The notes under the pieces were generated by a model. The model was given only the letters and a program-made list of their open reading frames with translations. It was not told the origin of the DNA and did no database searches. Source: Elioraea thermophila (ex Habib et al. 2022) (lineage in GTDB: Bacteria; Pseudomonadota; Alphaproteobacteria; Acetobacterales; Acetobacteraceae). From it: DNA of 64,000 nt. The position numbers were made by a program, and so were the translations under genes. Positions 19,251 to 28,100 of the stretch are shown piece after piece. The DNA is taken from NCBI RefSeq assembly GCF_003336755.1, contig NZ_QMDI01000002.1, forward strand, positions 1,138,253 through 1,202,252. Reading direction: 5' to 3'. Numbering within the stretch: position 1 is the stretch's first letter; each line of letters begins with the position of its first letter.

Positions 19251-21413
19251 ATGTTCCAATTCTTCCGCAAGGAACTCACCTGGGGCGGCCGGCCCCTGAT
19301 CCTCGAGACGGGCAAGCTCGCCCGCCAGGCCGACGGGGCGGTGCTCGCCCGCTACGGCGACACGGTGGTGCTCGCCACCGCCGTCGGCGTCAAGCAACCG
19401 AAGCCGGGGCAGGACTTCTTCCCCCTCACCGTGCACTACCAGGAGAAGACCTTCGCCGCGGGCAAGATCCCGGGCGGGTTCTTCAAGCGCGAAGGCCGCC
19501 CGACGGAGCGCGAGGTGCTGGTCTCGCGGCTGATCGACCGCCCGATCCGCCCGCTGTTTCCCCCGGCCTTCCGCAACGAGGTCCAGGTCATCGCCACCGT
19601 GCTGTCGCACGACCTGACCAACGACCCCGACATCGTGGCGATGATCGCCTCCTCGGCCGCGCTGACGCTCTCGGGCATCCCGTTCTTCGGCCCGATCGGG
19701 GCGGCGCGCGTCGGCCACATCGACGGGCAGTTCGTGCTGAACCCGACCCAGGAGCAGATGAAGACCTCCAAGCTCGACCTCGTCGTCGCCGGCACGGCCG
19801 AGGGCGTGCTGATGGTGGAGTCCGAGGCGCACGAGCTGTCCGAGGAGGAGATGCTGCAGGCGGTGGTCTTCGGCCACGAGCAGATGCAGCCGGTGATCGA
19901 GGCGATCGTGCAGCTCGCCGAAGTGGCGGCCAAGGACCCCTGGCCGCTCGCGGAGGAGGATGCCGCGGCGGCCGCGCTGAAGGCCCGCCTCGACGAGCTC
20001 GCGCGCGGCCCCCTGGCCGAGGCCTATCGCGAGACGGTGAAGCAAACGCGCCGCGAGCGGATCGAGCAGGCGAAGCAAGCCGCGCTCGCCACCATCGCCG
20101 CCGAAGGCCTGGATGCCGCCAAGGCGAAGGAGCTCTTGAAGGACATCGAGGCCGACATCGTGCGCAACGCGATCCTGGACACGGGGCTGCGCATCGATGG
20201 GCGCGGCACGAAGGACATTCGCCCGATCTACGTCGAGGTCGGCCTGCTGCCGCGCACGCACGGCTCGGCGCTCTTCACCCGCGGCGAGACGCAGGCGCTC
20301 TGCGTCGCCACCCTCGGCACGGGCGATGACGAGCAGATCATCGACGCGCTCGAGGGCGAGTATCGCGAACGCTTCCTGCTCCACTACAACTTCCCGCCCT
20401 TCTCGGTCGGCGAGACCGGGCGGCTCGGTTCGCCGGGGCGGCGCGAGATCGGCCACGGCAAGCTCGCCTGGCGGGCGATCCATCCGCTCATCCCGTCGAA
20501 GGAACAGTTCCCCTACACGCTGCGCGTCGTTTCCGAGATCACGGAGTCGAACGGGTCCTCCTCGATGGCGACCGTGTGCGGCTCCTCGCTCGCGCTGATG
20601 GATGCGGGCGTGCCGCTGCCGCGCCCCGTCGCCGGCATCGCCATGGGCCTGATCAAGGAAGAGAAGGGGGTGGCGATCCTCTCCGACATCCTCGGCGACG
20701 AGGACCATCTGGGCGACATGGACTTCAAGGTGGCGGGCACCGAGAAGGGCGTCACCTCCCTGCAGATGGACCTGAAGATCACCTCGATCACGCCCGACAT
20801 CATGCGCCAGGCCCTCGAACAGGCGCGCGAGGGGCGGATGCACATCCTCGGCGAGATGGGCAAGGCGCTCGCCCGCCCGCGCGATGCGGTGAGCCAGAAC
20901 GCGCCGCGCATCACGGTGATCCACATCCCGCGCGACAAGATCCGTGACGTGATCGGGACGGGGGGCAAGGTGATCCGCGAGATCACCGAGGTGACGGGCA
21001 CCAAGATCGACATCGAGGACGACGGCACGGTGAAGGTCGCCGCCACCGACGAACGGGCGGCGAAGGCGGCGATCGACTGGATCCGCGGCATCGTCGCCGA
21101 ACCCGAGATCGGCGTGATCTACGAGGGCAAGGTGGTGAAGACGGCCGAGTTCGGCGCCTTCGTCAACTTCCTCGGCTCGCGCGACGGGCTGGTGCACATC
21201 TCCGAACTGGCCCCCGGCCGGGTGGCGAAGACCACCGACGTGGTCAACGTGGGCGACTCGGTGAAGGTGAAGGTCATCGGCTTCGACGAGCGCGGCAAGG
21301 TGAAGCTCTCCATGCGCGTGGTCGACCAGAAGACCGGCGAGGACATCACCGACAAGGTGGGGCCAAAGGGCGGGCGCCGTCGCGAGGAGGCGGAGGCGCC
21401 GGCGGCGCAGTGA
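19251..21413 (+). CDS. pnp: Polyribonucleotide nucleotidyltransferase (PNPase)
   Basis: Phosphorolytic 3'-5' exoribonuclease of the RNA degradosome. 720 aa: first RNase PH-like domain ([33 protein letters not shown]), alpha-helical linker, second RNase PH-like domain with the catalytic region ([35 protein letters not shown]), then KH ([17 protein letters not shown]) and S1 ([20 protein letters not shown]) domains. The ATG is placed at [13 protein letters not shown], the usual N-terminus. Follows rpsO. Confidence 0.98.
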   Translation: MFQFFRKELTWGGRPLILETGKLARQADGAVLARYGDTVVLATAVGVKQPKPGQDFFPLTVHYQEKTFAAGKIPGGFFKREGRPTEREVLVSRLIDRPIRPLFPPAFRNEVQVIATVLSHDLTNDPDIVAMIASSAALTLSGIPFFGPIGAARVGHIDGQFVLNPTQEQMKTSKLDLVVAGTAEGVLMVESEAHELSEEEMLQAVVFGHEQMQPVIEAIVQLAEVAAKDPWPLAEEDAAAAALKARLDELARGPLAEAYRETVKQTRRERIEQAKQAALATIAAEGLDAAKAKELLKDIEADIVRNAILDTGLRIDGRGTKDIRPIYVEVGLLPRTHGSALFTRGETQALCVATLGTGDDEQIIDALEGEYRERFLLHYNFPPFSVGETGRLGSPGRREIGHGKLAWRAIHPLIPSKEQFPYTLRVVSEITESNGSSSMATVCGSSLALMDAGVPLPRPVAGIAMGLIKEEKGVAILSDILGDEDHLGDMDFKVAGTEKGVTSLQMDLKITSITPDIMRQALEQAREGRMHILGEMGKALARPRDAVSQNAPRITVIHIPRDKIRDVIGTGGKVIREITEVTGTKIDIEDDGTVKVAATDERAAKAAIDWIRGIVAEPEIGVIYEGKVVKTAEFGAFVNFLGSRDGLVHISELAPGRVAKTTDVVNVGDSVKVKVIGFDERGKVKLSMRVVDQKTGEDITDKVGPKGGRRREEAEAPAAQ

Positions 21414-21564
21414 GAGCCGCGGTCGCCGTGACGGACAGCGGCGGGGGAAGGAGGCAAGACCGCCGAACGATGGCACCGGGCAACCGTGGCCGCGTCGCGG
21501 CGGGGCTTGCGCCCGCCCTCCCCTCTCGCCTCTATCATCGCGGCAGGAAAGGAACGGTGGCGCG

Positions 21565-22965
21565 ATGAAGCCGCTCAACGCGCTCCGCATGAGCGGGGCG
21601 GAAGTCCTGCCGCTCGTCGAGGGCGGCAAGGGCGTGTCGGTCTCCAACGGCGTGTCCGCCGGCGCCTGGGCGGCGGCCGGCGGCATCGGCACCTTCTCCG
21701 CCGTCAACGCCGACAGCTACACGCCCGACGGACGCCTGGTGCGGCAGGTGTACGAGGGCCGCACGCGGCGTGAGCGGCATGAGGAGCTGATCGCCTTCGG
21801 CATCCAGGGCGGCATCCAGCAGGCGCGCACCGCCTATGAGATGTCCGGCGGGCGGGGCCGCATCCACGCCAACATCCTGTGGGAGATGGGCGGCGCCGAG
21901 CGCGTCATCACCGGCATCCTGGAAGGAGCGAGGGGCCTGATCCACGGCATCACCTGCGGGGCGGGCATGCCTTACCGGCTCTCCGAGATCGCCGCCCGCT
22001 TCAAGGTCTACTACTACCCCATCGTCTCCTCCGCCCGCGCCTTCAACGCGCTCTGGCGCCGTGCCTACCACAAGACACGCGAGTGGCTGGGCGGGGTGGT
22101 GTACGAGGACCCGTGGCTTGCCGGCGGCCACAACGGCCTGTCCAACTCGGAGGATCCGGAGAAGCCGGAACCGCCCTACCCGCGCGTGCTGGCGCTGCGG
22201 CGCACGATGAACGAGTTCGGGCTGCACGACACGCCGATCGTGATGGCGGGCGGCGTGTGGTACCTGCGCGAGTGGGAGGACTGGATCGACAACCCGGAGC
22301 TCGGCCCCGTGGCCTTCCAGTTCGGCACCCGTCCGCTGCTGACCAAGGAAAGCCCGATCTCCGAGGCCTGGAAGCGTCGCCTGCTCACCCTGAAGCCCGG
22401 TGACGTGTTCCTCAACCGCTTCTCGCCCACCGGGTTCTGGTCGTCGGCGGTGAACAACGGCTTCCTGCGCGAGTTGCGCGAGCGCAACGAACGCCAGGTC
22501 GCCTATACGGCCGAGGCGCTCGGCGAGCACACGGAGCCCTTCCCCACCGGCCCGCGCGGTCGGACGGTGTACCTGACGCCGAAGGACGCCGCGCGCGCGC
22601 GGGCGTGGGTGGCGGACGGCTACACCGAAGCGATGCGCACGCCGGACGGCACGCTGATCTTCGTCACCCCCGAGAAGGCGGCCGAGATCCGGCGCGACCA
22701 GATCGAGTGCATGGGCTGCCTCTCCGCCTGCCGCTTCTCCAACTGGTCGCAGCATGAACCGGACTTCACCACCGGCAAGAAGGCCGACCCGCGCTCGTTC
22801 TGCATCCAGAAGACGCTGCAGGACATCGCGCACGGCGAGGACGTCGAACGCAACCTGATGTTCGCCGGCCACAATGCCTATCGGTTCGCGACCGATCCGT
22901 TCTACTCGAACGGCTTCATCCCCACCGTGAAGGAACTCGTCGCCCGGATCGAGACCGGCGACTGA
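21565..22965 (+). CDS. Nitronate monooxygenase-like flavoprotein with C-terminal cysteine motif
   Basis: 466 aa predicted FMN TIM-barrel oxidoreductase of the nitronate monooxygenase / YrpB superfamily; substrate unknown. The barrel shows NGVSAGAWAAAGGIGTFSAV, GLIHGITCGAGMPYRL, YYYPIVSSARAFNALWRRA, GGHNGLS and DTPIVMAGGVWY. It is longer than ordinary family members. The extra C-terminal part has C382-x2-C385-x3-C389 and then C413, a spacing like [4Fe-4S] sites in flavin/Fe-S enzymes of the 2,4-dienoyl-CoA reductase type. It lies between pnp and hemD on the same strand, 27 bp before hemD, but a functional link is not evident. Confidence 0.78.
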   Translation: MKPLNALRMSGAEVLPLVEGGKGVSVSNGVSAGAWAAAGGIGTFSAVNADSYTPDGRLVRQVYEGRTRRERHEELIAFGIQGGIQQARTAYEMSGGRGRIHANILWEMGGAERVITGILEGARGLIHGITCGAGMPYRLSEIAARFKVYYYPIVSSARAFNALWRRAYHKTREWLGGVVYEDPWLAGGHNGLSNSEDPEKPEPPYPRVLALRRTMNEFGLHDTPIVMAGGVWYLREWEDWIDNPELGPVAFQFGTRPLLTKESPISEAWKRRLLTLKPGDVFLNRFSPTGFWSSAVNNGFLRELRERNERQVAYTAEALGEHTEPFPTGPRGRTVYLTPKDAARARAWVADGYTEAMRTPDGTLIFVTPEKAAEIRRDQIECMGCLSACRFSNWSQHEPDFTTGKKADPRSFCIQKTLQDIAHGEDVERNLMFAGHNAYRFATDPFYSNGFIPTVKELVARIETGD

Positions 22966-22992
22966 GGCCCGTCCGCGCGCGGGGCGAACGGC

Positions 22993-23808
22993 GTGGCGAC
23001 GGACCGGGGGAGCGTGAGCGAAGGGGGCCAAGCGGCAGCCGACGGCGGGTGTTGCGGGGCGGCAGGCGTCGGCCCAGTCGTCCTGGTGACGCGGCCCGAG
23101 CCCGACGCGCACGCCACCGCCGCGCTCCTGCGCGCGCGCGGCTTTCGGCCTCTGCTCGCGCCGATGTTGCGCATCGCACCGTTGCCGGCCCGCCTGCCGC
23201 CGGCGCATCGTCTGCAGGCGGTGCTGGCCGGGTCGCTGAACGCCGTCCGCACCCTCCCCGCCACGCACCGGGGTGTGCCCCTGCTCGCGGTCGGCGACGC
23301 CACCGCCGAGGAGGCCCGTCGGCACGGTTTCCGTGACGTCCGCTCCGCCTCTGGCGATGCCACCGCCCTCGCCGCCCTCGCCGCGCGGACCCTCGACGCC
23401 ACCGCCGGCCCTTTGCTCCTGCCCACCCGCCCGGGCGAGGGACTGCGGCTCGCCGCCGACCTCCGAACCCGGGGCTTTCGGGTCCTGCGTCGCGTGACCT
23501 ACGACGCGGTTCCCGTCGATGAGCTCGCACCCGAGGCCGAGGCGGCGCTGCGGACGCACGACGTCGCGGTCGTGCTCTTTTTCTCCGCCTCGGCGGCGCG
23601 AGTCTTCGCTAGACTGGTGCGGGACCACGGCCTCGAGGGGCAGCTCGCCGGGGCGGAGGCGCTCGCCATCAGCGAGGCCGCCGCGTCGGGGCTGACGGGG
23701 CTCGCGTTCCGGCGTATCCGTTCGGCGGCGCGCCCGGACCAGGACAGTCTCTTGGCCCTGCTCGCCGCCTCCTGCGGCTCTGAGGGGATGGGGAAGGATC
23801 GAGGATGA
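22993..23808 (+). CDS. hemD: Uroporphyrinogen-III synthase
   Basis: Cyclises hydroxymethylbilane, the HemC product, to uroporphyrinogen III. Up to 271 aa; the fold begins at VVLVTRPEPDAHATAALLRARGF, so the first 27 residues may not be translated. A later GTG just before this motif is possible. Weak family conservation is normal: AVLAGSLNAVRTL, LLAVGDATAEEARRHGF, RRVTYDAVPV, and VLFFSASAARVFARLV near the end. The stop overlaps the Mic60-like gene by 4 bp. The set hemD / Mic60-like / HemY is characteristic of alphaproteobacteria and supports the call. Confidence 0.88.
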   Translation: MATDRGSVSEGGQAAADGGCCGAAGVGPVVLVTRPEPDAHATAALLRARGFRPLLAPMLRIAPLPARLPPAHRLQAVLAGSLNAVRTLPATHRGVPLLAVGDATAEEARRHGFRDVRSASGDATALAALAARTLDATAGPLLLPTRPGEGLRLAADLRTRGFRVLRRVTYDAVPVDELAPEAEAALRTHDVAVVLFFSASAARVFARLVRDHGLEGQLAGAEALAISEAAASGLTGLAFRRIRSAARPDQDSLLALLAASCGSEGMGKDRG

Positions 23809-25382
23809 GCGTTCCACCGGACGGGCGGAAAGACGTCGCTCCTGGCAAGACCGACGGCCAGCCGCAGCCGCAGAAGCCCAGCCCTTCGCCGTCCGCCGGG
23901 GCGCCGCCGGCACCGGCCCAGGCCGCCAAGCCGCCGGCCGCCGCACCGGAGCCAGCGAAGCCACCCGCGGCGGCGCCGGAAGCGCCGAAGCCCCCCGCAC
24001 CGCAGGCCGCCGCACCCCCGCCGGCACCGAAGCCATCCGGAGCGCCGCCGACGCCAGCCTCGGCCCAAACTCCAGCCAGCCCCTCCAGCCAAGCGGCCCA
24101 GGCGCAGAAGCCGGCGGCGCCCCAGCCCCCGCCCGAGGCCAAGCCCGACCCCAAGGCGGAAGCGAAGCCCGCCACCGCGCCGACGGGACAGCCGGGACAA
24201 CCCGCCGGTTCAGCCGGCCAGGCGAAGGCCCCCGCCACCCCGCCGCCAGCAGCTCCGCCGCCGTCCGCCGCAGCGAAACCCGCCTCGCCCGCATCCCCCT
24301 CCGCCGCCCCGCCGCCGGCCCAGGCCAGCGCAGGTGCTCGCACGGGCCTGCTGTGGGCGGCCGTCGGCGTGCTCGCCATCCTGGTCGGTTGGCAGACGAT
24401 CGATCGGCTCAACGCGCCGGCGGCCGATCCTGCTCTGGCCGCGCTCGCCAGCCGGGTCGCCGCCCTCGAGGGCCGCCCGGCCCCGGCCGCCCAGCCGGAC
24501 CCCCGCGTGGAGGAGCTCGCCCGCCGCCTCGCCGCCCTCGAGCAGCGCCCGGCGCCCACCGCACCACCGGATCCCCGGGTGGAGGAGCTCGCCGGCCGCC
24601 TCGCCGCCCTCGAGGCGCGCCCTGCCGCGCCGGCCGCTCCCGCCGCCGATCCGCGCCTCGACGACCTCGCCGCCCGTCTTGCCGCGCTCGAAGGGCGCCC
24701 CGTCGAGGACGCCCGCGTCGCCGATCTTGCCGGCCGCCTCGCCGCGCTGGAGCAGCGCCCGGTAGAGGATGCGCGCGTGCCCGACCTCGCCGCCCGCCTC
24801 GCCGCGCTGGAAGCGAAGCCGGTCGAGGACCCCCGACTGCCCGACCTCGCCGCCCGCCTCGCCGCCCTCGAGCAGCGGCCGATGCAGGACCCGCGGCTCG
24901 ATGCGCTCGCCGCCCGCCTCGCCGCGGCGATGGCCGCGCAGGCCGCGCTGGAGACCGGGCGCCCGCTCGGCCCCGCCCTCGCCGCCCTGCCGCCGGGAAC
25001 GCAAGTGCCGCGCGCGCTCGCCGCCTTCGCCGAGCGCTCGCCGCCGACCATCGCCTCCCTGCGCCGGTCCTTCCCCGAAGCCGCCAAGGCGGCGCGGGAG
25101 CTGCGCGAGACCGTGGGCGAGGATTTCTGGGAGCGCACCGGCAACCGCATCACCGGCCTCGTCACCGTCCGCCGCGGCGGCTCGGTGGTGGTCGGCGACC
25201 CGGTCGCCACCCTGCTCGCCGAGGCCGAGAAGGCGCTCGAGGCGGGCGACCTGCGCGGGGCTCTGGCCGCGCTCTCCGGCCTGCCGCCGGGCGCGGCGAG
25301 GGCCATGGGAGGCTGGATCGCCCAGGCGGAATCGGTCATCGCCGCCCGCGATGACCTCGTCGCCCTCGCCGCCGGCCGCTGA
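23805..25382 (+). CDS. Mic60/mitofilin-like inner-membrane protein
   Basis: 525 aa protein of the alphaproteobacterial mitofilin group, relatives of the mitochondrial crista-junction protein Mic60. Layout: a Pro/Ala/Lys-rich cytoplasmic region (about 1-178), one membrane helix (LLWAAVGVLAILVGWQTI, about 183-200), then an unusual run of eight D-P-R-x-x-x-L-A-x-R-L-A-A-L-E repeats (208-379) that should form helix or coiled coil. It ends in a Mic60-type C-terminal domain (FWERTGNRITGLVTVRRGG; EKALEAGDLRGALAAL). It overlaps hemD and is followed by hemY after 12 bp, the common alphaproteobacterial order. A membrane-shaping role is known for the family, not shown here. Confidence 0.82.
   Translation: MSVPPDGRKDVAPGKTDGQPQPQKPSPSPSAGAPPAPAQAAKPPAAAPEPAKPPAAAPEAPKPPAPQAAAPPPAPKPSGAPPTPASAQTPASPSSQAAQAQKPAAPQPPPEAKPDPKAEAKPATAPTGQPGQPAGSAGQAKAPATPPPAAPPPSAAAKPASPASPSAAPPPAQASAGARTGLLWAAVGVLAILVGWQTIDRLNAPAADPALAALASRVAALEGRPAPAAQPDPRVEELARRLAALEQRPAPTAPPDPRVEELAGRLAALEARPAAPAAPAADPRLDDLAARLAALEGRPVEDARVADLAGRLAALEQRPVEDARVPDLAARLAALEAKPVEDPRLPDLAARLAALEQRPMQDPRLDALAARLAAAMAAQAALETGRPLGPALAALPPGTQVPRALAAFAERSPPTIASLRRSFPEAAKAARELRETVGEDFWERTGNRITGLVTVRRGGSVVVGDPVATLLAEAEKALEAGDLRGALAALSGLPPGAARAMGGWIAQAESVIAARDDLVALAAGR
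24426..24941 (+). repeat. Eight tandem coding repeats in the Mic60-like gene
   Basis: Eight copies of a unit of the form D[PA]R[VL]xxLAxRLAALExRP. The first three spacings are 24-26 residues because of Pro/Ala-rich inserts; the later units are exactly 20 residues (60 bp) apart. The DNA of the later copies is very similar, which suggests recent unequal exchange. Confidence 0.85.
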
Positions 25383-25394
25383 GGAGCCGCCCCG

Positions 25395-26717
25395 ATGCGC
25401 CGTGCGCTGTTCATCCTGATCGTCCTCGGCCTGGTCGCCGCCGGCACGCTGTGGGTCGCGGCTCGCCCCGCCTCCGTCACGGTCGCCGCCGGCGACCTCG
25501 CGATCGACATCCCGCTGTGGCTGGCGGCCCTCGCCTTCGCCATCTCGCTGTTCGTCGTCGGGCTGATCGTCCGGCTCTATGCCGGCATCCGCTCCTGGCT
25601 CGCCCGGCGGCGCCTCAAGCGCGCGCTGCGCCACCGCGACGAGGGTGACGAGGCGATGGTCTCGGCCTTCGCCGCGCTGGCAGCCGGCGACGGTTCGGCC
25701 GCCCTGAAATACGGCGAGAAGGCCCGACGTCTGCTCGGCGACACGCCGCTCACGCTGATGCTCGCGGGCTACGCGGCGCGCGCGGCGGGGCGCGTCGAGG
25801 CGGCCGAAACCACCTTCCGCCTGCTGGCCGAACAGGACGGGCCGGCGGCCGCTCTCGGCCAGCGCGGCATCGCCCAGATCGCGGTCGAACGCGGCAACCG
25901 CGCCGTGGCGGCCGAGGCGGCTCGGGCGGCGCTCGCCTACCAGCCGAATGCAGCCTGGGCGAAGTCCCTGGCGTTCGAGGATTCGGTGCGCCGGCGCGAC
26001 TGGCAGGCGGCGCTGAGGCTGTTGCCGCCGGCGGAAAGCGGGTCGGAGGAGGGGCTTCGCCGTGCCGCCCTCCTGCTCGCCGCCGCGGCGGAGGAGAGCG
26101 AGCCCCGCGCCGCCTTGCGCCTGGAACAGCAGGCAGCGGCGCTCGCGCCCGCCCTCGCCCCCGCCCATGCCGCCGTGGTGCGGCGGCTGCGCGCCATGGG
26201 GAAAGCGCGGGCGGCCGATTCCGCTCTCAAGGAGGGGCTCGCCAAGGCGTCGCATCCGATGCTCGCCGCCCTCGCGCTGGAGGGACCGGCCGACGAGAGC
26301 AAGGCCGGGCGCGCCAAGCGCGTGGCGGCACTGGCGACTGAGGTGGGCGGGGCGGAGCTGGCGCTGGCCGCCGCCCAGGCCGCGCTGGAAGCGGAGGATT
26401 GGGCCGAGGCCCGACGCTGGGCGGAGCGGGCGCGATCGGGCGGTGTGGAGGATCGCCGCCTGCACGCGCTCCTCGCCAAGATCGCGGAAGGCGAGTTCGC
26501 CGGCTCGGAGCGGGCGCATGCGGAGGCCGAGGCGCATTGGCGCGATGCGGCCTCCGCCCCCGAACCGCCGGACTGGACCTGCGCGAATTGCGGCTCGAGC
26601 CACGCCGAGTGGAGCCACTTGTGCAGCTCCTGCGGCGCGGTGGGCAGCCTGCGTTGGGGCGAGGCACGGGCCGCGTCGCCGCAACTGCTGCTGCCCGCCC
26701 CTCTGCCCGGACTGTGA
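25395..26717 (+). CDS. hemY: HemY-type TPR membrane protein with C-terminal rubredoxin-like motif
   Basis: 440 aa. Two membrane helices lie at the N-terminus (ALFILIVLGLVAAGTLWV; WLAALAFAISLFVVGLIVRL), the HemY N-domain. A cytoplasmic TPR region covers about 70-380. The end carries C396-x2-C399-x10-C410-x2-C413, flanked by Trp residues. This spacing equals the rubredoxin-type metal site of LapB (YciM), another TPR protein. HemY of this kind is associated with haem synthesis operons by position, but it is not the protoporphyrinogen oxidase also called HemY in Gram-positives. It is the last gene of the hemD / Mic60-like / hemY block and ends 6 bp before mipZ. Confidence 0.85.
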   Translation: MRRALFILIVLGLVAAGTLWVAARPASVTVAAGDLAIDIPLWLAALAFAISLFVVGLIVRLYAGIRSWLARRRLKRALRHRDEGDEAMVSAFAALAAGDGSAALKYGEKARRLLGDTPLTLMLAGYAARAAGRVEAAETTFRLLAEQDGPAAALGQRGIAQIAVERGNRAVAAEAARAALAYQPNAAWAKSLAFEDSVRRRDWQAALRLLPPAESGSEEGLRRAALLLAAAAEESEPRAALRLEQQAAALAPALAPAHAAVVRRLRAMGKARAADSALKEGLAKASHPMLAALALEGPADESKAGRAKRVAALATEVGGAELALAAAQAALEAEDWAEARRWAERARSGGVEDRRLHALLAKIAEGEFAGSERAHAEAEAHWRDAASAPEPPDWTCANCGSSHAEWSHLCSSCGAVGSLRWGEARAASPQLLLPAPLPGL

Positions 26718-26723
26718 TCAGCG

Positions 26724-27635
26724 GTGCACGGGACGCTGCCGACACCGAGAGTCACGCTCGACACCCGCCCGCACATCCTCGTGCTCGGCAATGAGAAGGG
26801 CGGGTCGGGCAAGTCGACCGCGGCGATGCATGTCATCGTCGGGCTGTTGCGCGACGGCTACCGTGTCGGCGCGATCGACCTCGACGCGCGCCAGGCGACG
26901 TTGACGCGCTACCTCGAGGCGCGCGCGGCGACGGCGGCGAAACGCGGCGTGTCCCTGCCGCTGCCGGCCTCGCGGGCGATCCACGCCTCGCGGGCGGAGA
27001 CGCGGCGCGAGGCGGAGGCCGAGGACGAGGCGGCCCTCAGCGAGGCGATCGCCGCACTCGCGCGCGAGGCGGAATTCGTCGTCATCGACTGTCCGGGAGC
27101 CGACACCTACCTCGCCCGCCGCGCGCATGCCCTGGCCGACACCCTGATCACGCCGATCAACGACAGCTTCGTCGACTTTTCCATGCTGGCGATCGTCGAT
27201 CCGGACGATCGGCGCGTGGTACGCCCGTCGGTCTACGCCGAACTCGTTTGGGAGGCGCGCAAGGCACGCTTCGCGCGTGATCGCGGGCGGCTCGATTGGA
27301 TCGTGATGCGGAATAGGCTCGGCGCGCGCGAGGCGCGCAACCAGCGCGACGTCGGTGCCACGCTCGAGGAACTGGCGAAGCGGATCGGGTTCCGCACCGT
27401 GCGCGGCTTCGGCGAGCGGGTGATTTTCCGCGAGCTCTATCTGCAGGGTCTGACGCTGATGGACCTGAAGGAGGCCGGCATCGGCGGGTCGCTGACCATG
27501 AGCCATGTGGCGGCCCGGCAGGAGGTGCGCACCCTTCTGGCGGCGATCCGCAAGGGGCCGCCCGGGGATGTGTGGGGTCTGAAGCGGGCCGGGGCTGCGG
27601 TGGCGCCGCTTGCACCGGCGGACGGTGCGGCTTAG
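26724..27635 (+). CDS. mipZ: Division-plane positioning ATPase MipZ
   Basis: ParA-type ATPase that forms a gradient from the ParB-bound origin and keeps FtsZ away from the poles in alphaproteobacteria. 303 aa with deviant Walker A GNEKGGSGKST followed by AMHVIVGLLRDGYRV, the MipZ-typical DLDARQATLTRYLEAR, Walker B EFVVIDCPG, and INDSFVDFSMLA. The start is a GTG at 26724, 6 bp after hemY, so it may be read with the hem genes. tRNA-Thr follows after 17 bp. Confidence 0.95.
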   Translation: MHGTLPTPRVTLDTRPHILVLGNEKGGSGKSTAAMHVIVGLLRDGYRVGAIDLDARQATLTRYLEARAATAAKRGVSLPLPASRAIHASRAETRREAEAEDEAALSEAIAALAREAEFVVIDCPGADTYLARRAHALADTLITPINDSFVDFSMLAIVDPDDRRVVRPSVYAELVWEARKARFARDRGRLDWIVMRNRLGAREARNQRDVGATLEELAKRIGFRTVRGFGERVIFRELYLQGLTLMDLKEAGIGGSLTMSHVAARQEVRTLLAAIRKGPPGDVWGLKRAGAAVAPLAPADGAA

Positions 27636-27638
27636 AAC
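27610..27638 (+). promoter_or_regulatory. Weak candidate promoter for tRNA-Thr
   Basis: TTGCAC (27610-27615) and TAGAAC (27633-27638) with a 17-bp spacer lie at the very end of mipZ. A start point near 27645 would give a short leader to the tRNA at 27653. The stretch between -10 and tRNA is very GC-rich, as in stringently controlled promoters. Consensus match is poor, so this is only a suggestion. Confidence 0.3.
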
Positions 27639-27652
27639 GCGCGCCGCGGGTT

Positions 27653-27727
<75 letters not shown>

Positions 27728-27729
27728 TC

Positions 27730-27750
27730 CGGTCCTGCCAAACAGGACCG
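27730..27750. other. Perfect 8-bp hairpin after the tRNA
   Basis: CGGTCCTG (27730-27737) and CAGGACCG (27743-27750) flank the loop CCAAA. It lies 3 bp after the tRNA CCA and 9 bp before the end of the convergent membrane-protein gene. Position suggests a transcript end or processing signal for both strands, but no T tract follows on either side. Confidence 0.45.
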
Positions 27751-27759
27751 ACGCGCTGG

Positions 27760-28092
27760 CTAGTGGGACGTCGCGAGCAGGGCGACCCCCAGCACGATGA
27801 GACCGAGCCCGGCGGCCTGTTGCAGGGTCCAGGGCTCGTGCAGCACGAGCCAGGCGAACAGGCCGACGATCACGTACTGCGAGGCGGCGGCCGGAAAGGC
27901 GATCGACACCGGAATGCCGCGCAGGGCGACGATGTACAGCATCGCGGCCAACCCGTAGCAGACGAGCCCGCCGAGCGTCGCAGGGCGAAAAAGCTGCTCA
28001 AGGAACCCCCCGGGTCCGACCGCGCCCATCTTCAGCAGGAGCTGACCCGCCGTGCCGACGATCAGCGCGCCGGCGAGGAATGTCCAATGCAT
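27760..28092 (-). CDS. Small EmrE/ArnE-like four-helix membrane protein
   Basis: 110 aa protein of the small DMT / SMR type, with four hydrophobic helices covering nearly the whole length. It begins MHWTFLAGALIVGTAGQLLL and has the family-like GQLLLKMG at the end of helix 1. It also has VSIAFPAAASQYVIVGLFAW and a final helix ending GVALLATSH. It follows the glycosyltransferase gene by 8 bp on the same strand. ArnE/ArnF proteins of this size flip undecaprenyl-phosphate-linked sugars, so a flippase subunit partnered with the neighbouring transferase is plausible. A drug exporter is the alternative. Confidence 0.75.
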   Translation of the reverse strand: MHWTFLAGALIVGTAGQLLLKMGAVGPGGFLEQLFRPATLGGLVCYGLAAMLYIVALRGIPVSIAFPAAASQYVIVGLFAWLVLHEPWTLQQAAGLGLIVLGVALLATSH

Positions 28093-28100
28093 CGAACTGC

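Noticed and set aside
27730..27750. Calling the hairpin after tRNA-Thr an intrinsic terminator
   Set aside because: No T tract follows on either strand, so only a hairpin is reported.
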